This document shows positions 42,511 to 50,191 of a DNA stretch of 64,000 nt, in pieces (the stretch's first letter is position 1; each line of letters opens with the position of its first letter). Made by a program: the position numbers and the translations under genes. Below the pieces are notes generated by a model, which made no database searches, was not told where the DNA came from, and saw only the letters and a program-made list of their open reading frames with translations. Source of the DNA: a virus; IMG/VR virus record IMGVR_UViG_3300043446_005369, positions 1 to 64,000 of that record. The stretch is one strand, 5' to 3'.

Positions 42511-43161
42511 TTATAAATTTGAAAGAAACTCTTGGAACAATTTTACTTTATGTTCTTGAAGTGTTCTTTCATCAACAAGTGTATTAATTCTCTTTTTTGT
42601 GGATTCTACAAGTTTTTCCTGAAGAATACCTCCACTCCACACCCACTCTTTTCCTTCCATAATACCCTGAACAAATGCGTCAGGGGCAGAAGGATCCGCT
42701 ACAATGTCTGCAGCAGTAGCCAACATAAAATCTTCTCCAACAATTTTATGACCTTCATTAGTCATTTTTAATGATCCGACACCACGAGAAGAAACTCCCA
42801 AACATACACCTTCATGAATAAGAGATTTTGCAATCTTACCCATTGGAGTTTCAAGAAGTTGAGCCTTACCTACAAAATTTCTACCTTCTTGACGAAGAGA
42901 TACAATTTTATGTGAAACTCGATCTAAATTTACAGTAGGTCCATCAGGATGTCCTAATTCGCCAAGAGCACGACCTTTATTGATAAATGATTCTGAATAA
43001 CGATTTACTTCACGGCGAAGTGTTTCTAATGGATACATTCTTCCATTACGATTACAAATGTCTCCTTGAAGGAAAATACCTTCAATAAACATTTTTTTCT
43101 CAGATCCCTTACCTTCGGTAATGAATTTTACTTTTTGAGCTTCTTCTGTGATGAGTTTCAT
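42511..43161 (-). CDS. 21: Prohead protease gp21
   Basis: 216 residues. The serine protease matures the prohead by cutting after (L/I)xE. Segments GRALGELGHPDGPTVNLDR (candidate catalytic His) and GVCLGVSSRGVGSL (candidate Ser) match T4-type prohead proteases. It lies between a small structural gene and gp22. Confidence 0.95.
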   Translation of the reverse strand: MKLITEEAQKVKFITEGKGSEKKMFIEGIFLQGDICNRNGRMYPLETLRREVNRYSESFINKGRALGELGHPDGPTVNLDRVSHKIVSLRQEGRNFVGKAQLLETPMGKIAKSLIHEGVCLGVSSRGVGSLKMTNEGHKIVGEDFMLATAADIVADPSAPDAFVQGIMEGKEWVWSGGILQEKLVESTKKRINTLVDERTLQEHKVKLFQEFLSNL

Positions 43162-43163
43162 TT

Positions 43164-43706
43164 TTATTCTGAGACTAGGGTTACTACTTCTGCAATATTA
43201 AAGAAAGTATTTGGTTCATAAGATAAGCATGAAACCTTAACGCTTCTTGCAACTGTCGCTCCCGCAACTACTGGAGAAACTATTGATGAACTATTAAAAT
43301 CAATGGTAATTGATGAATCTGTAGACGATATAACTGGCTTATGCGTTGTGTTTATTCCAACTGTTTGAGCATTTTCAATTGTTACATAATCACCAACTTC
43401 AAATGGATTTCCTGCATTATTTCCAAAAATTAATGTAGTTGAAGTGCCAGTAGTGATACCTGAAATAACTTGTCTTTTTAGTGTTTCCTTAAGAATATCA
43501 ACACTATAGGAAGTGATATGATAGTTATTTTGTGTTGCAACTGGATTATTTCCAATTGCAATATAGCCTCCAGCACTTCCTGTAGTTGAACCAATAGTAA
43601 TTCTCAAATAACCACTCTTTAATGCAATAGGCACACTAGTTGCTGCAACTCCTACTGACGGAGTAAGCCTTGGTATATTTGTATCTTGAACTATTTTTGT
43701 GGCCAT
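43164..43706 (-). CDS. Beta-rich structural protein between gp67-like and gp21
   Basis: 180 residues, rich in Ile, Thr, Ser and Val, low in charge. Segments GYLRITIGSTTGSAGGYIAIG and VGDYVTIENAQTVG look like beta strands of a small virion or head-decoration protein. It overlaps the previous stop by one base (TAATG), so it is translated with the head assembly genes. No specific family recognised. Confidence 0.7.
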   Translation of the reverse strand: MATKIVQDTNIPRLTPSVGVAATSVPIALKSGYLRITIGSTTGSAGGYIAIGNNPVATQNNYHITSYSVDILKETLKRQVISGITTGTSTTLIFGNNAGNPFEVGDYVTIENAQTVGINTTHKPVISSTDSSITIDFNSSSIVSPVVAGATVARSVKVSCLSYEPNTFFNIAEVVTLVSE

Positions 43707-43870
43707 TATTCGTTTTCTCCGGATTCATAATCATCAAACATTGATGCTGTAACTTCTGGAACAACACTATCAATTTTTTCACCAGCTTTTGCGTATAATA
43801 ATTCTTTGATTTTATCAGTAATATCTGATGGTTTTCCATCAGTTGCAATCAAATCGACGAGATCTTCCAT
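43706..43870 (-). CDS. gp67-like prohead core protein (54 aa)
   Basis: From an ATG at 43870, 54 residues starting MEDLVDLIATDGKPSDITDK, then YAKAGEKIDSVVPEV and an acidic end. The opening and position (between portal and protease) match the small prohead core protein gp67 of T4-like cyanophages. An exact late promoter lies 25 nt upstream. Confidence 0.8.
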   Translation of the reverse strand: MEDLVDLIATDGKPSDITDKIKELLYAKAGEKIDSVVPEVTASMFDDYESGENE

Positions 43871-43894
43871 AAAATTTAAACTATGTTATAGAGT

Positions 43895-43902
43895 TATTTA
43901 TA
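43895..43902 (-). promoter_or_regulatory. T4-type late promoter TATAAATA
   Basis: Exact match 25 nt before the ATG at 43870, overlapping the end of gene 20. Confidence 0.8.
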
Positions 43903-46846
43903 TTTTTCCACCTTTAGGATTGGGAATTTCCACCGCAGAGGTATTCATAGATGGTTCAATTGGTGTTTCTCCGGTTGGGGATTGTTCTACTCCTTGAGGG
44001 ACACCACCTTGTTGATCCGTCGCAATGGGGTTTCCAAATTCATCTACTGGTTGATTTGGATTTGGTAAAATACCTTTATTAATTTCATCTTCAATTTGCA
44101 TATCAATTTCAATGATTTCGGAATCAGTTTGACGCAGAATTTTTTTACGAATGTATTCTGTGGAATAATATTTCCCGATATATGGCTCAATTGTAGTTGC
44201 AAGTGTTAAACGATTTGTCATCAATTCTGCTTCCTTTAATTCGGCAAAATGATTATCATAAAGAAAATCATACTGAATATGATCTGCCATTTTCTCCCAA
44301 TCTTCAGGAGAAACGATGTTTTTAAGAATTAGTTGACTTCTCAGAATATCATTAAAAACATTTGCGAATTTTTTTCTTAATCTTCCAACAAATTTGGAGA
44401 ACATTAATTCGTCACGAAGAATTTCTGAAGATCTACCTAGATTAAATCCATCTCCACTACCAGCAATTCTAGATTCAGGAACTCCAAGTGCTCTATAAAG
44501 TTTTTTCTGAAAATATTGAATATCGCTGAGTTCACCTAAGTTTTGACCGCCTGGAAGAGTTGTAATTTCTGTTCCTCTTCCACCTTCTCTTCTAGGAAGC
44601 CAGAAATCTTCTAGCATACTCATGAATTTGCGATCATCTCTTATTTCACCTGTGTTTGCGTCATATACCAATTTATTCCTATAACGAGACATAACTTCTT
44701 TTAAGTATTGCTCAGCTTTTACTTTAGGAAGATTGCCGACATCAATGTAAAAAATTCTACGTTCAGGAGCCCTCGAATTATGAACTACAATACCGTTCGC
44801 CACAAAATTATGCTTTTCATGAGAAACTTCAATATCATAAACATCCTCGACTTCTGCAGTTTCCACAGAAATAATTTTTTCAAATTTTGGAAGTTCATAT
44901 TCACTTAAATACAATTCCCAGCATTGAGTTTCTGGAATTAATCTTGTCTTATTTTCCTCACCTATAATTCTTGTTTGTTCTGGTCGGATTCTATGGCGAA
45001 TTTGTCCGGAACAAAGGCCAATTGAAGTCCAGATTTCTTTAATATCTTCAATAAGCTGTTTATTTGCTAAAGAAATTTCACATGAAAATCCATTTACTAG
45101 ATCTCTATAATGTCCATCTGCATCTAGAAGTCCAAGAATAAATTCTCTTTTAATGTTATTTGGGGATGTAAATACCCAATCTGGAATTCTCTTAATTTTA
45201 GCTCCATTTTTAAATCCAAGCTTTTGCAGAAGTTCCGAAGCAAGCGTGTTGCTTGAATGGTAATTACTATATTTTCTATTAGATTTTGACCTCGTACAAT
45301 TACCAAAAAACTTTTCCATCAACTTACTATAATATAAGTTTTGAATCTCATCTTCACCTTCTGCGAATGTTACACCATATTTTGTAATACATCCATCACC
45401 AATTAAAAATCCAAATAGTCTTGCAAATTCTTCATCGATATATTCTGGAAGATTTAGTTGATTTGTACCCCAACCATATAGTTTTTCCTCGAATTTTGCA
45501 TCTTTAAGTACTTCAATTTCTTCTTGAAGTACTGCAACATCAGAAGATTCTAATGACTGAGATCCATATAAGAAATTTTGAATACTACTCCTATTGATAT
45601 TAGTTTTTTCTGAAATTTGTTGTATAACTTTTTCTTTATTGTCAATTTTATAGGAGGACCACAAGAAAGTATCTTTTAGTTTATAGCATTTTTCTCGAAC
45701 TTCTGGAAATGCAGTTTGAGTAGAGCATTCTTCTGGTCTAATGTAAGTTAAACTATGTCTTTTTGGTTGAAGATCTTTGATAGGAACGTACTTCACGTCT
45801 TTAGTCTCATTATCATAAACGAGAACTGGGTGAGTATCGGTTCCTACAACACTATGATGCTTAGACTGAACTCTAAAAGACTGTTTAGTTCCAGTTAACC
45901 ACTTATTAGATACAGTTGTTTCAACTAATTTATCAACACGATTATCATAACTATAAACTTTATCTCCAACTTGAATATCTTTAATGTATGAATAACCTTT
46001 GTCTGTTTTTACTCGGGTATCTCCAATTAAGCAAAGGCGATAAATTACCAAAGAATCTTCAATCATTCTAAGTTGATTGAGAGCCTTAATTGCTTTATGT
46101 AAATAAGATAAAATAGTTCCTTTATTGCGATCTACAAGCCCCGAAGTGCAATATGTAATAGAGTCTTTTGCAATTTTAACTCCCTTTTTGGATCCTCCGG
46201 AAATAGTTCCACTTGGAAAATTAGGAGTCGGAGTATACACAAAATACTCTTCAATTTCAGGAAAGTTATATTGTTGAGCATCAGTTCCATCATTTAGTCT
46301 AAAATTCTTATACTTATCCGCACCATTCGAAGTTCTTTTCTCTTGACGCACATGCTTCATTTTCATTGGATCAATATATCTCAATTCCTGAATTCCTTTC
46401 TCAGGATTTTTTTGATCAATGACTTTTAAATAGAATAATCTTCCATCCACATACCAATTCCTAAAAATTTCATGGCATTTTTTATCAAAATCCATGATTT
46501 CTTTAATATATTTAAATTCTATTCGAATTAGTTCTTTTAATCTATCACTCGCATTTAAATTTGATAGTTCAATTTCAACTGGAGAATCATATAGGTCACT
46601 GACAATAGCTTCATTGACTACACTTTCAATTGCACCTTCACATTCTGGATGTAAAGCCATTTCTCGGTATCTTCGAATCAAGTCGTACTCAGTTCGATAA
46701 ACACCTTCAATATCTACATATTGACCATAAAATCCAGATTGAATAAAATGATCAACCCCGTCCTCATTATTTGCGGGAACGGGGGAAACTATAGATTTAG
46801 ATTTTTTATCATTATCATCAATTGAAAAACCAAAAAGTTTTGCCAT
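43898..46846 (-). CDS. 20: Portal protein gp20, interrupted by an intein
   Basis: 982 residues as translated; splicing out the 419-residue intein leaves 563, near T4 gp20 (524). It forms the dodecameric DNA entry ring at one capsid vertex. N-extein segments include MAKLFGFSID, YRTEYDLIRRYREMA and LNQLRMIEDSLVIYRL. The C-extein resumes at SRAPERRIFYIDVGNLPK, an otherwise continuous portal motif, and includes SRIAGSGDGFNLGRSSEI. The C-terminus is Pro/Gln-rich. Confidence 0.95.
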   Translation of the reverse strand: MAKLFGFSIDDNDKKSKSIVSPVPANNEDGVDHFIQSGFYGQYVDIEGVYRTEYDLIRRYREMALHPECEGAIESVVNEAIVSDLYDSPVEIELSNLNASDRLKELIRIEFKYIKEIMDFDKKCHEIFRNWYVDGRLFYLKVIDQKNPEKGIQELRYIDPMKMKHVRQEKRTSNGADKYKNFRLNDGTDAQQYNFPEIEEYFVYTPTPNFPSGTISGGSKKGVKIAKDSITYCTSGLVDRNKGTILSYLHKAIKALNQLRMIEDSLVIYRLCLIGDTRVKTDKGYSYIKDIQVGDKVYSYDNRVDKLVETTVSNKWLTGTKQSFRVQSKHHSVVGTDTHPVLVYDNETKDVKYVPIKDLQPKRHSLTYIRPEECSTQTAFPEVREKCYKLKDTFLWSSYKIDNKEKVIQQISEKTNINRSSIQNFLYGSQSLESSDVAVLQEEIEVLKDAKFEEKLYGWGTNQLNLPEYIDEEFARLFGFLIGDGCITKYGVTFAEGEDEIQNLYYSKLMEKFFGNCTRSKSNRKYSNYHSSNTLASELLQKLGFKNGAKIKRIPDWVFTSPNNIKREFILGLLDADGHYRDLVNGFSCEISLANKQLIEDIKEIWTSIGLCSGQIRHRIRPEQTRIIGEENKTRLIPETQCWELYLSEYELPKFEKIISVETAEVEDVYDIEVSHEKHNFVANGIVVHNSRAPERRIFYIDVGNLPKVKAEQYLKEVMSRYRNKLVYDANTGEIRDDRKFMSMLEDFWLPRREGGRGTEITTLPGGQNLGELSDIQYFQKKLYRALGVPESRIAGSGDGFNLGRSSEILRDELMFSKFVGRLRKKFANVFNDILRSQLILKNIVSPEDWEKMADHIQYDFLYDNHFAELKEAELMTNRLTLATTIEPYIGKYYSTEYIRKKILRQTDSEIIEIDMQIEDEINKGILPNPNQPVDEFGNPIATDQQGGVPQGVEQSPTGETPIEPSMNTSAVEIPNPKGGKI
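44777..46033 (-). mobile_element. Intein in the portal gene with LAGLIDADG endonuclease
   Basis: 419 residues from Cys1 (CLIGDTRVKTDKGY) to Asn (NGIVVHN), followed by Ser+1. Block B is VGTDTHPVLV; the C-terminal blocks are VYDIEVSHEKHNFVANG. Endonuclease motifs are LFGFLIGDG (about residues 477-485 of the precursor) and ILGLLDADG (570-578). All splice residues are standard, so splicing is expected. Confidence 0.94.
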
Positions 46847-46877
46847 TTTATAAATTTAAAATTGTAACGTATTTTAT

Positions 46878-47468
46878 TTAGTTAATGTCTACACCACCAG
46901 CCGCAGGAGAATTACCCTTAACAGCTTCCCACCAGAGAATTTGGAATTCCACAGGAAATTCTTCAATTGAACTTGTACTATAATCTAACTGAATTGCGCC
47001 AACTTGAGTTGGAAATATGTCATAAAAATGATATGCTCTTAGAGTTGATCCGTCACGATCTAACTGATAAACAAATGCATCTGCGGTATATGCAGATGGA
47101 TCAGTAACACCAGTATTGTCAGATACTCGATTAACTTTATTCATCCAATTTTCAAAGGCAGAACGAATTGCAAAGTCAGTATCATTTAAAACAGTTACTG
47201 TCCAACTATCAAATGTGCGATCTCCTGCAACTTTAAGAGTTCTACCTCTAAAATTTACATCGATTGGGGCAATATTTGATCCAGGGAGATTTGCACCCTT
47301 TACCAAAAATCTTGCTTTGTCTAAAACGTTTGTATCTGCGGGTGCAATAGAAGGAAATGAAAGAACTACCTCAAAAAGATTAGAGCGAGTACCACCACCA
47401 GTAAGTTTACTTTTGAAGTCAGTAATCTTTCTTAGTGGAGGTGGATTGAATTGGGTTCTAGTTGTCAT
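46878..47468 (-). CDS. 19: Tail tube protein gp19
   Basis: 196 residues. It polymerises into the inner tail tube. LTGGGTRSNLFEVVLSFP, RFLVKGANLPGSNIAPIDV, FRGRTLKVAGDRTFDSW and the end VEFQILWWEAV are characteristic of T4-like gp19. It follows gp18 as in T4. Confidence 0.96.
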   Translation of the reverse strand: MTTRTQFNPPPLRKITDFKSKLTGGGTRSNLFEVVLSFPSIAPADTNVLDKARFLVKGANLPGSNIAPIDVNFRGRTLKVAGDRTFDSWTVTVLNDTDFAIRSAFENWMNKVNRVSDNTGVTDPSAYTADAFVYQLDRDGSTLRAYHFYDIFPTQVGAIQLDYSTSSIEEFPVEFQILWWEAVKGNSPAAGGVDIN

Positions 47469-47486
47469 AGTAGTTTAACCTCTAAA

Positions 47487-50123
47487 TTAAAAGTTTCCGA
47501 TTACTTCTTCAAAATCAACGCCAGTCTTGGTGGCAATAAAGTTCAGTCCAATAAAGTTGATAGATCTTGATGGTTTAATGTAAATATCAGCAATAAATTC
47601 ATTATTATCAATAACTGCACCTGTATTATTTGTTTCATCACAAATTACAATATAATCAAAGATACCTCTCTTTGCCTGAATATCACGAAGGAAAGGTTCG
47701 ATAGTATTCACAAAATTAGTTCTTGTAACTTCATCATTAAATTCAAATAGAACATCTTTTGCTGCTTGAGAAATTGCATTTTCAATATAAACAAACAGGC
47801 GACGAACATTAATTCTGTCAAATGCAGATGCTCTTGAGAGACCTGTTTTATCACCAAAAAGAATAATTCCCGAGCCAGGAGAAGAAATTACTGGATTAAT
47901 TCGGTTTGAATATAGTCTATCTCTTTGGGATTTAGTTGGATTATATGCAAGTTTAACTGCATTTAGAATAGTTCCTCTTGCAGTCCCTGCAGGTGAATAC
48001 CAAGGGAAATTATTAATATCATTTCTTGCACAAGTACCAGCAATATCCCCATTTAATGGTACATATCTAAAGGTATTCGAGAAACGATCATACATGTACT
48101 TATAACCACTATCGAAAACTGCATAAGATGAAGAAGTTATAGGTGAATAGAAAGAAATTAGATTTTCTGTAATATCTGCGGCAGATCTTACAGTAACTTC
48201 AGATGGAACTGAAGTATCACTAATTGATGCTCCTCTATATGGAGAAATAAATGCGATTGAATCTTTTCTTAATTCCGCAATAGAAATTAACTTGTTTGCA
48301 AGTGCTTGAGTGGTTTCCATATCATATGCTGCAGATCCCATGATCAAGAAATCTACCTGATGATTTTCTGTTGATTCAAATAAGTCATAACCATCCGAAA
48401 GCTTTGCTAAAGTTGCAGTTAATGCACCAGTCGAAAAATCGGTTTCTCCTCTATAATTTTGTCCACCAGTCATAATTTCATTTACTGTACCACAGCATGA
48501 GAAAATAATCCCATCTGCATTTTGGTCCCAATCATCGTCAGAAACGAGATTGAAATCTGTGGTATAACCAGTCGTAGCTGTAGCATTTGGCTGACCCAAT
48601 CCAAAAACATATTTTGAATTATATGCTAAATATTTTCTCCAATAAGAAGTACTTCCAGCAGAAAACTCCGCATCTTTTGCTTTAGATAACCCAAGATGCT
48701 TTTCTAAAATTGTACCAGCATTTCCGGAAATGGATCCATTTGCATCAATTATAACAACATGAATCTCATCAAATCTTGAATTTCTTGCTGCCGCATATCC
48801 AGATGTTCCTGGTCGTGGAGCAATATTATTCCAATTAATACTAGTGGTCTCAGTAATTTTTATATCTTGTGCATCAAACCAATCATAACTGGAACTATAG
48901 GATAGTGAAGTGTTTGAAGTAGTCTGACCATTTTTATAAAAATTGAATTCTCCACCACTTGGATCAAATTGATATATACCAGATTGCTGATAATCTACTT
49001 GTTCTTCAACACCATTCGGTGCAATATAACTTAAAACTTTAACACTAATTGTATCACCAATAACTCTAGTAACAATACCCTTTAGATCTCCTCTAAGAGT
49101 TGTTTTATTACCTACTCCAGGATTTATTTTACCGGATAATGACTGCCTAATACCATCACCAAGATTAATTGCAGTAAATCCAACAGAAATTGTACCGAAA
49201 TCAAAAGTAGAAAAAATGTCATTTCTTCTTACTGAAGCAGTAGATAATCCAATAACACCTGATCCTATTGAAACTACTGTGGCAATTCCAGGTAGTACTC
49301 CAAGGGTATTACAACGTACTCTCTGACCAAGAGAAATATTATCTGTGGAAATTGCTACAGTGGATGCACCACCTACAATAAGACCACCCTTAGGATCTGA
49401 AATTATACTAAAATCAAATGTGGAATTAATATTACCAGTATCTTGTGAAGCCTTAGATAGGGTAATGATTCCTGATCCAACTGAGACTACTGTTGTATTT
49501 TCAGGAAGAACATTGGGCGTATCGCATCTTACGATTTGACCAGCAAGAATTCCGGTTGTGGTAATTGCTACAGTAGATGCACTACCAACAAGAACACCTT
49601 GTCTATTTGAAACTATTGAAATTTCGGCAGGAGTAAAAATACTTGCGGCTTGAGTATCAATACCATCCAATACTTGATCTGCTCTACTATCGATAAATGC
49701 AACTCTAACTCCATTTGACCAAGTTCCTGGATTTTTTGCTGCAAAAACAACCTGGGGAAGAGTATTTTCATCATATCCCAGCTCTTCATAGTGTTGTAAA
49801 CTATTAATTCTAACTGATGTTGCAACTCCCACAAATCCATTTTGAAGTTCATCATCATTTGCTCTTACTACTTTTAGTGATCCACCATAAGCAAGGTAAG
49901 AAGATGCGACCAACCAATGTTCATAATGATTATCCGTAGAATATGGTTGCCCGAAATTAACTAGTAAATCGTTTTCATTTTCTACAAGTGTTGGTACGTC
50001 TACAGGACCTTTCGCAAAAGGTGCTACAATTGCTCCAATCTTATTTGATGATGGAGTGACTCTGCCAAGCGTTAAGTCAAATTCTTTTACTAAAATTCCA
50101 GGAGATGCTAAATTTAGCGGCAT
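47487..50123 (-). CDS. 18: Tail sheath protein gp18 with an internal duplicated insert
   Basis: 878 residues, much longer than T4 gp18 (659). It forms the contractile sheath. The N-terminus MPLNLASPGILVKEFDLT, the segment SLKVVRANDDE and the C-terminal VYIENAISQAAKDVLFE region match the family. Between about residues 176 and 313 there are two similar modules (VLVGSASTVAI...NSTFDFSIIS and LIVGGASTVAI...FSTFDFGTIS), an apparent surface insertion. An exact late promoter lies 35 nt upstream. Confidence 0.96.
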   Translation of the reverse strand: MPLNLASPGILVKEFDLTLGRVTPSSNKIGAIVAPFAKGPVDVPTLVENENDLLVNFGQPYSTDNHYEHWLVASSYLAYGGSLKVVRANDDELQNGFVGVATSVRINSLQHYEELGYDENTLPQVVFAAKNPGTWSNGVRVAFIDSRADQVLDGIDTQAASIFTPAEISIVSNRQGVLVGSASTVAITTTGILAGQIVRCDTPNVLPENTTVVSVGSGIITLSKASQDTGNINSTFDFSIISDPKGGLIVGGASTVAISTDNISLGQRVRCNTLGVLPGIATVVSIGSGVIGLSTASVRRNDIFSTFDFGTISVGFTAINLGDGIRQSLSGKINPGVGNKTTLRGDLKGIVTRVIGDTISVKVLSYIAPNGVEEQVDYQQSGIYQFDPSGGEFNFYKNGQTTSNTSLSYSSSYDWFDAQDIKITETTSINWNNIAPRPGTSGYAAARNSRFDEIHVVIIDANGSISGNAGTILEKHLGLSKAKDAEFSAGSTSYWRKYLAYNSKYVFGLGQPNATATTGYTTDFNLVSDDDWDQNADGIIFSCCGTVNEIMTGGQNYRGETDFSTGALTATLAKLSDGYDLFESTENHQVDFLIMGSAAYDMETTQALANKLISIAELRKDSIAFISPYRGASISDTSVPSEVTVRSAADITENLISFYSPITSSSYAVFDSGYKYMYDRFSNTFRYVPLNGDIAGTCARNDINNFPWYSPAGTARGTILNAVKLAYNPTKSQRDRLYSNRINPVISSPGSGIILFGDKTGLSRASAFDRINVRRLFVYIENAISQAAKDVLFEFNDEVTRTNFVNTIEPFLRDIQAKRGIFDYIVICDETNNTGAVIDNNEFIADIYIKPSRSINFIGLNFIATKTGVDFEEVIGNF

Positions 50124-50157
50124 TTTTTATTCTCCATGTCCAGAATTATTCTAAAAG

Positions 50158-50165
50158 TATTTATA
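50158..50165 (-). promoter_or_regulatory. T4-type late promoter TATAAATA before gp18
   Basis: Exact match 35 nt before the gp18 ATG, in the gap after gene 17. Confidence 0.75.
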
Positions 50166-50191
50166 AATTCCTAGTGTTTATAAATTATACT

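Noticed and set aside
46875-46882. ACTAAATA as late promoter of the portal gene
   Set aside because: Only 6 of 8 positions match, which is common by chance in AT-rich DNA; the portal gene may be read from the gp18 promoter.
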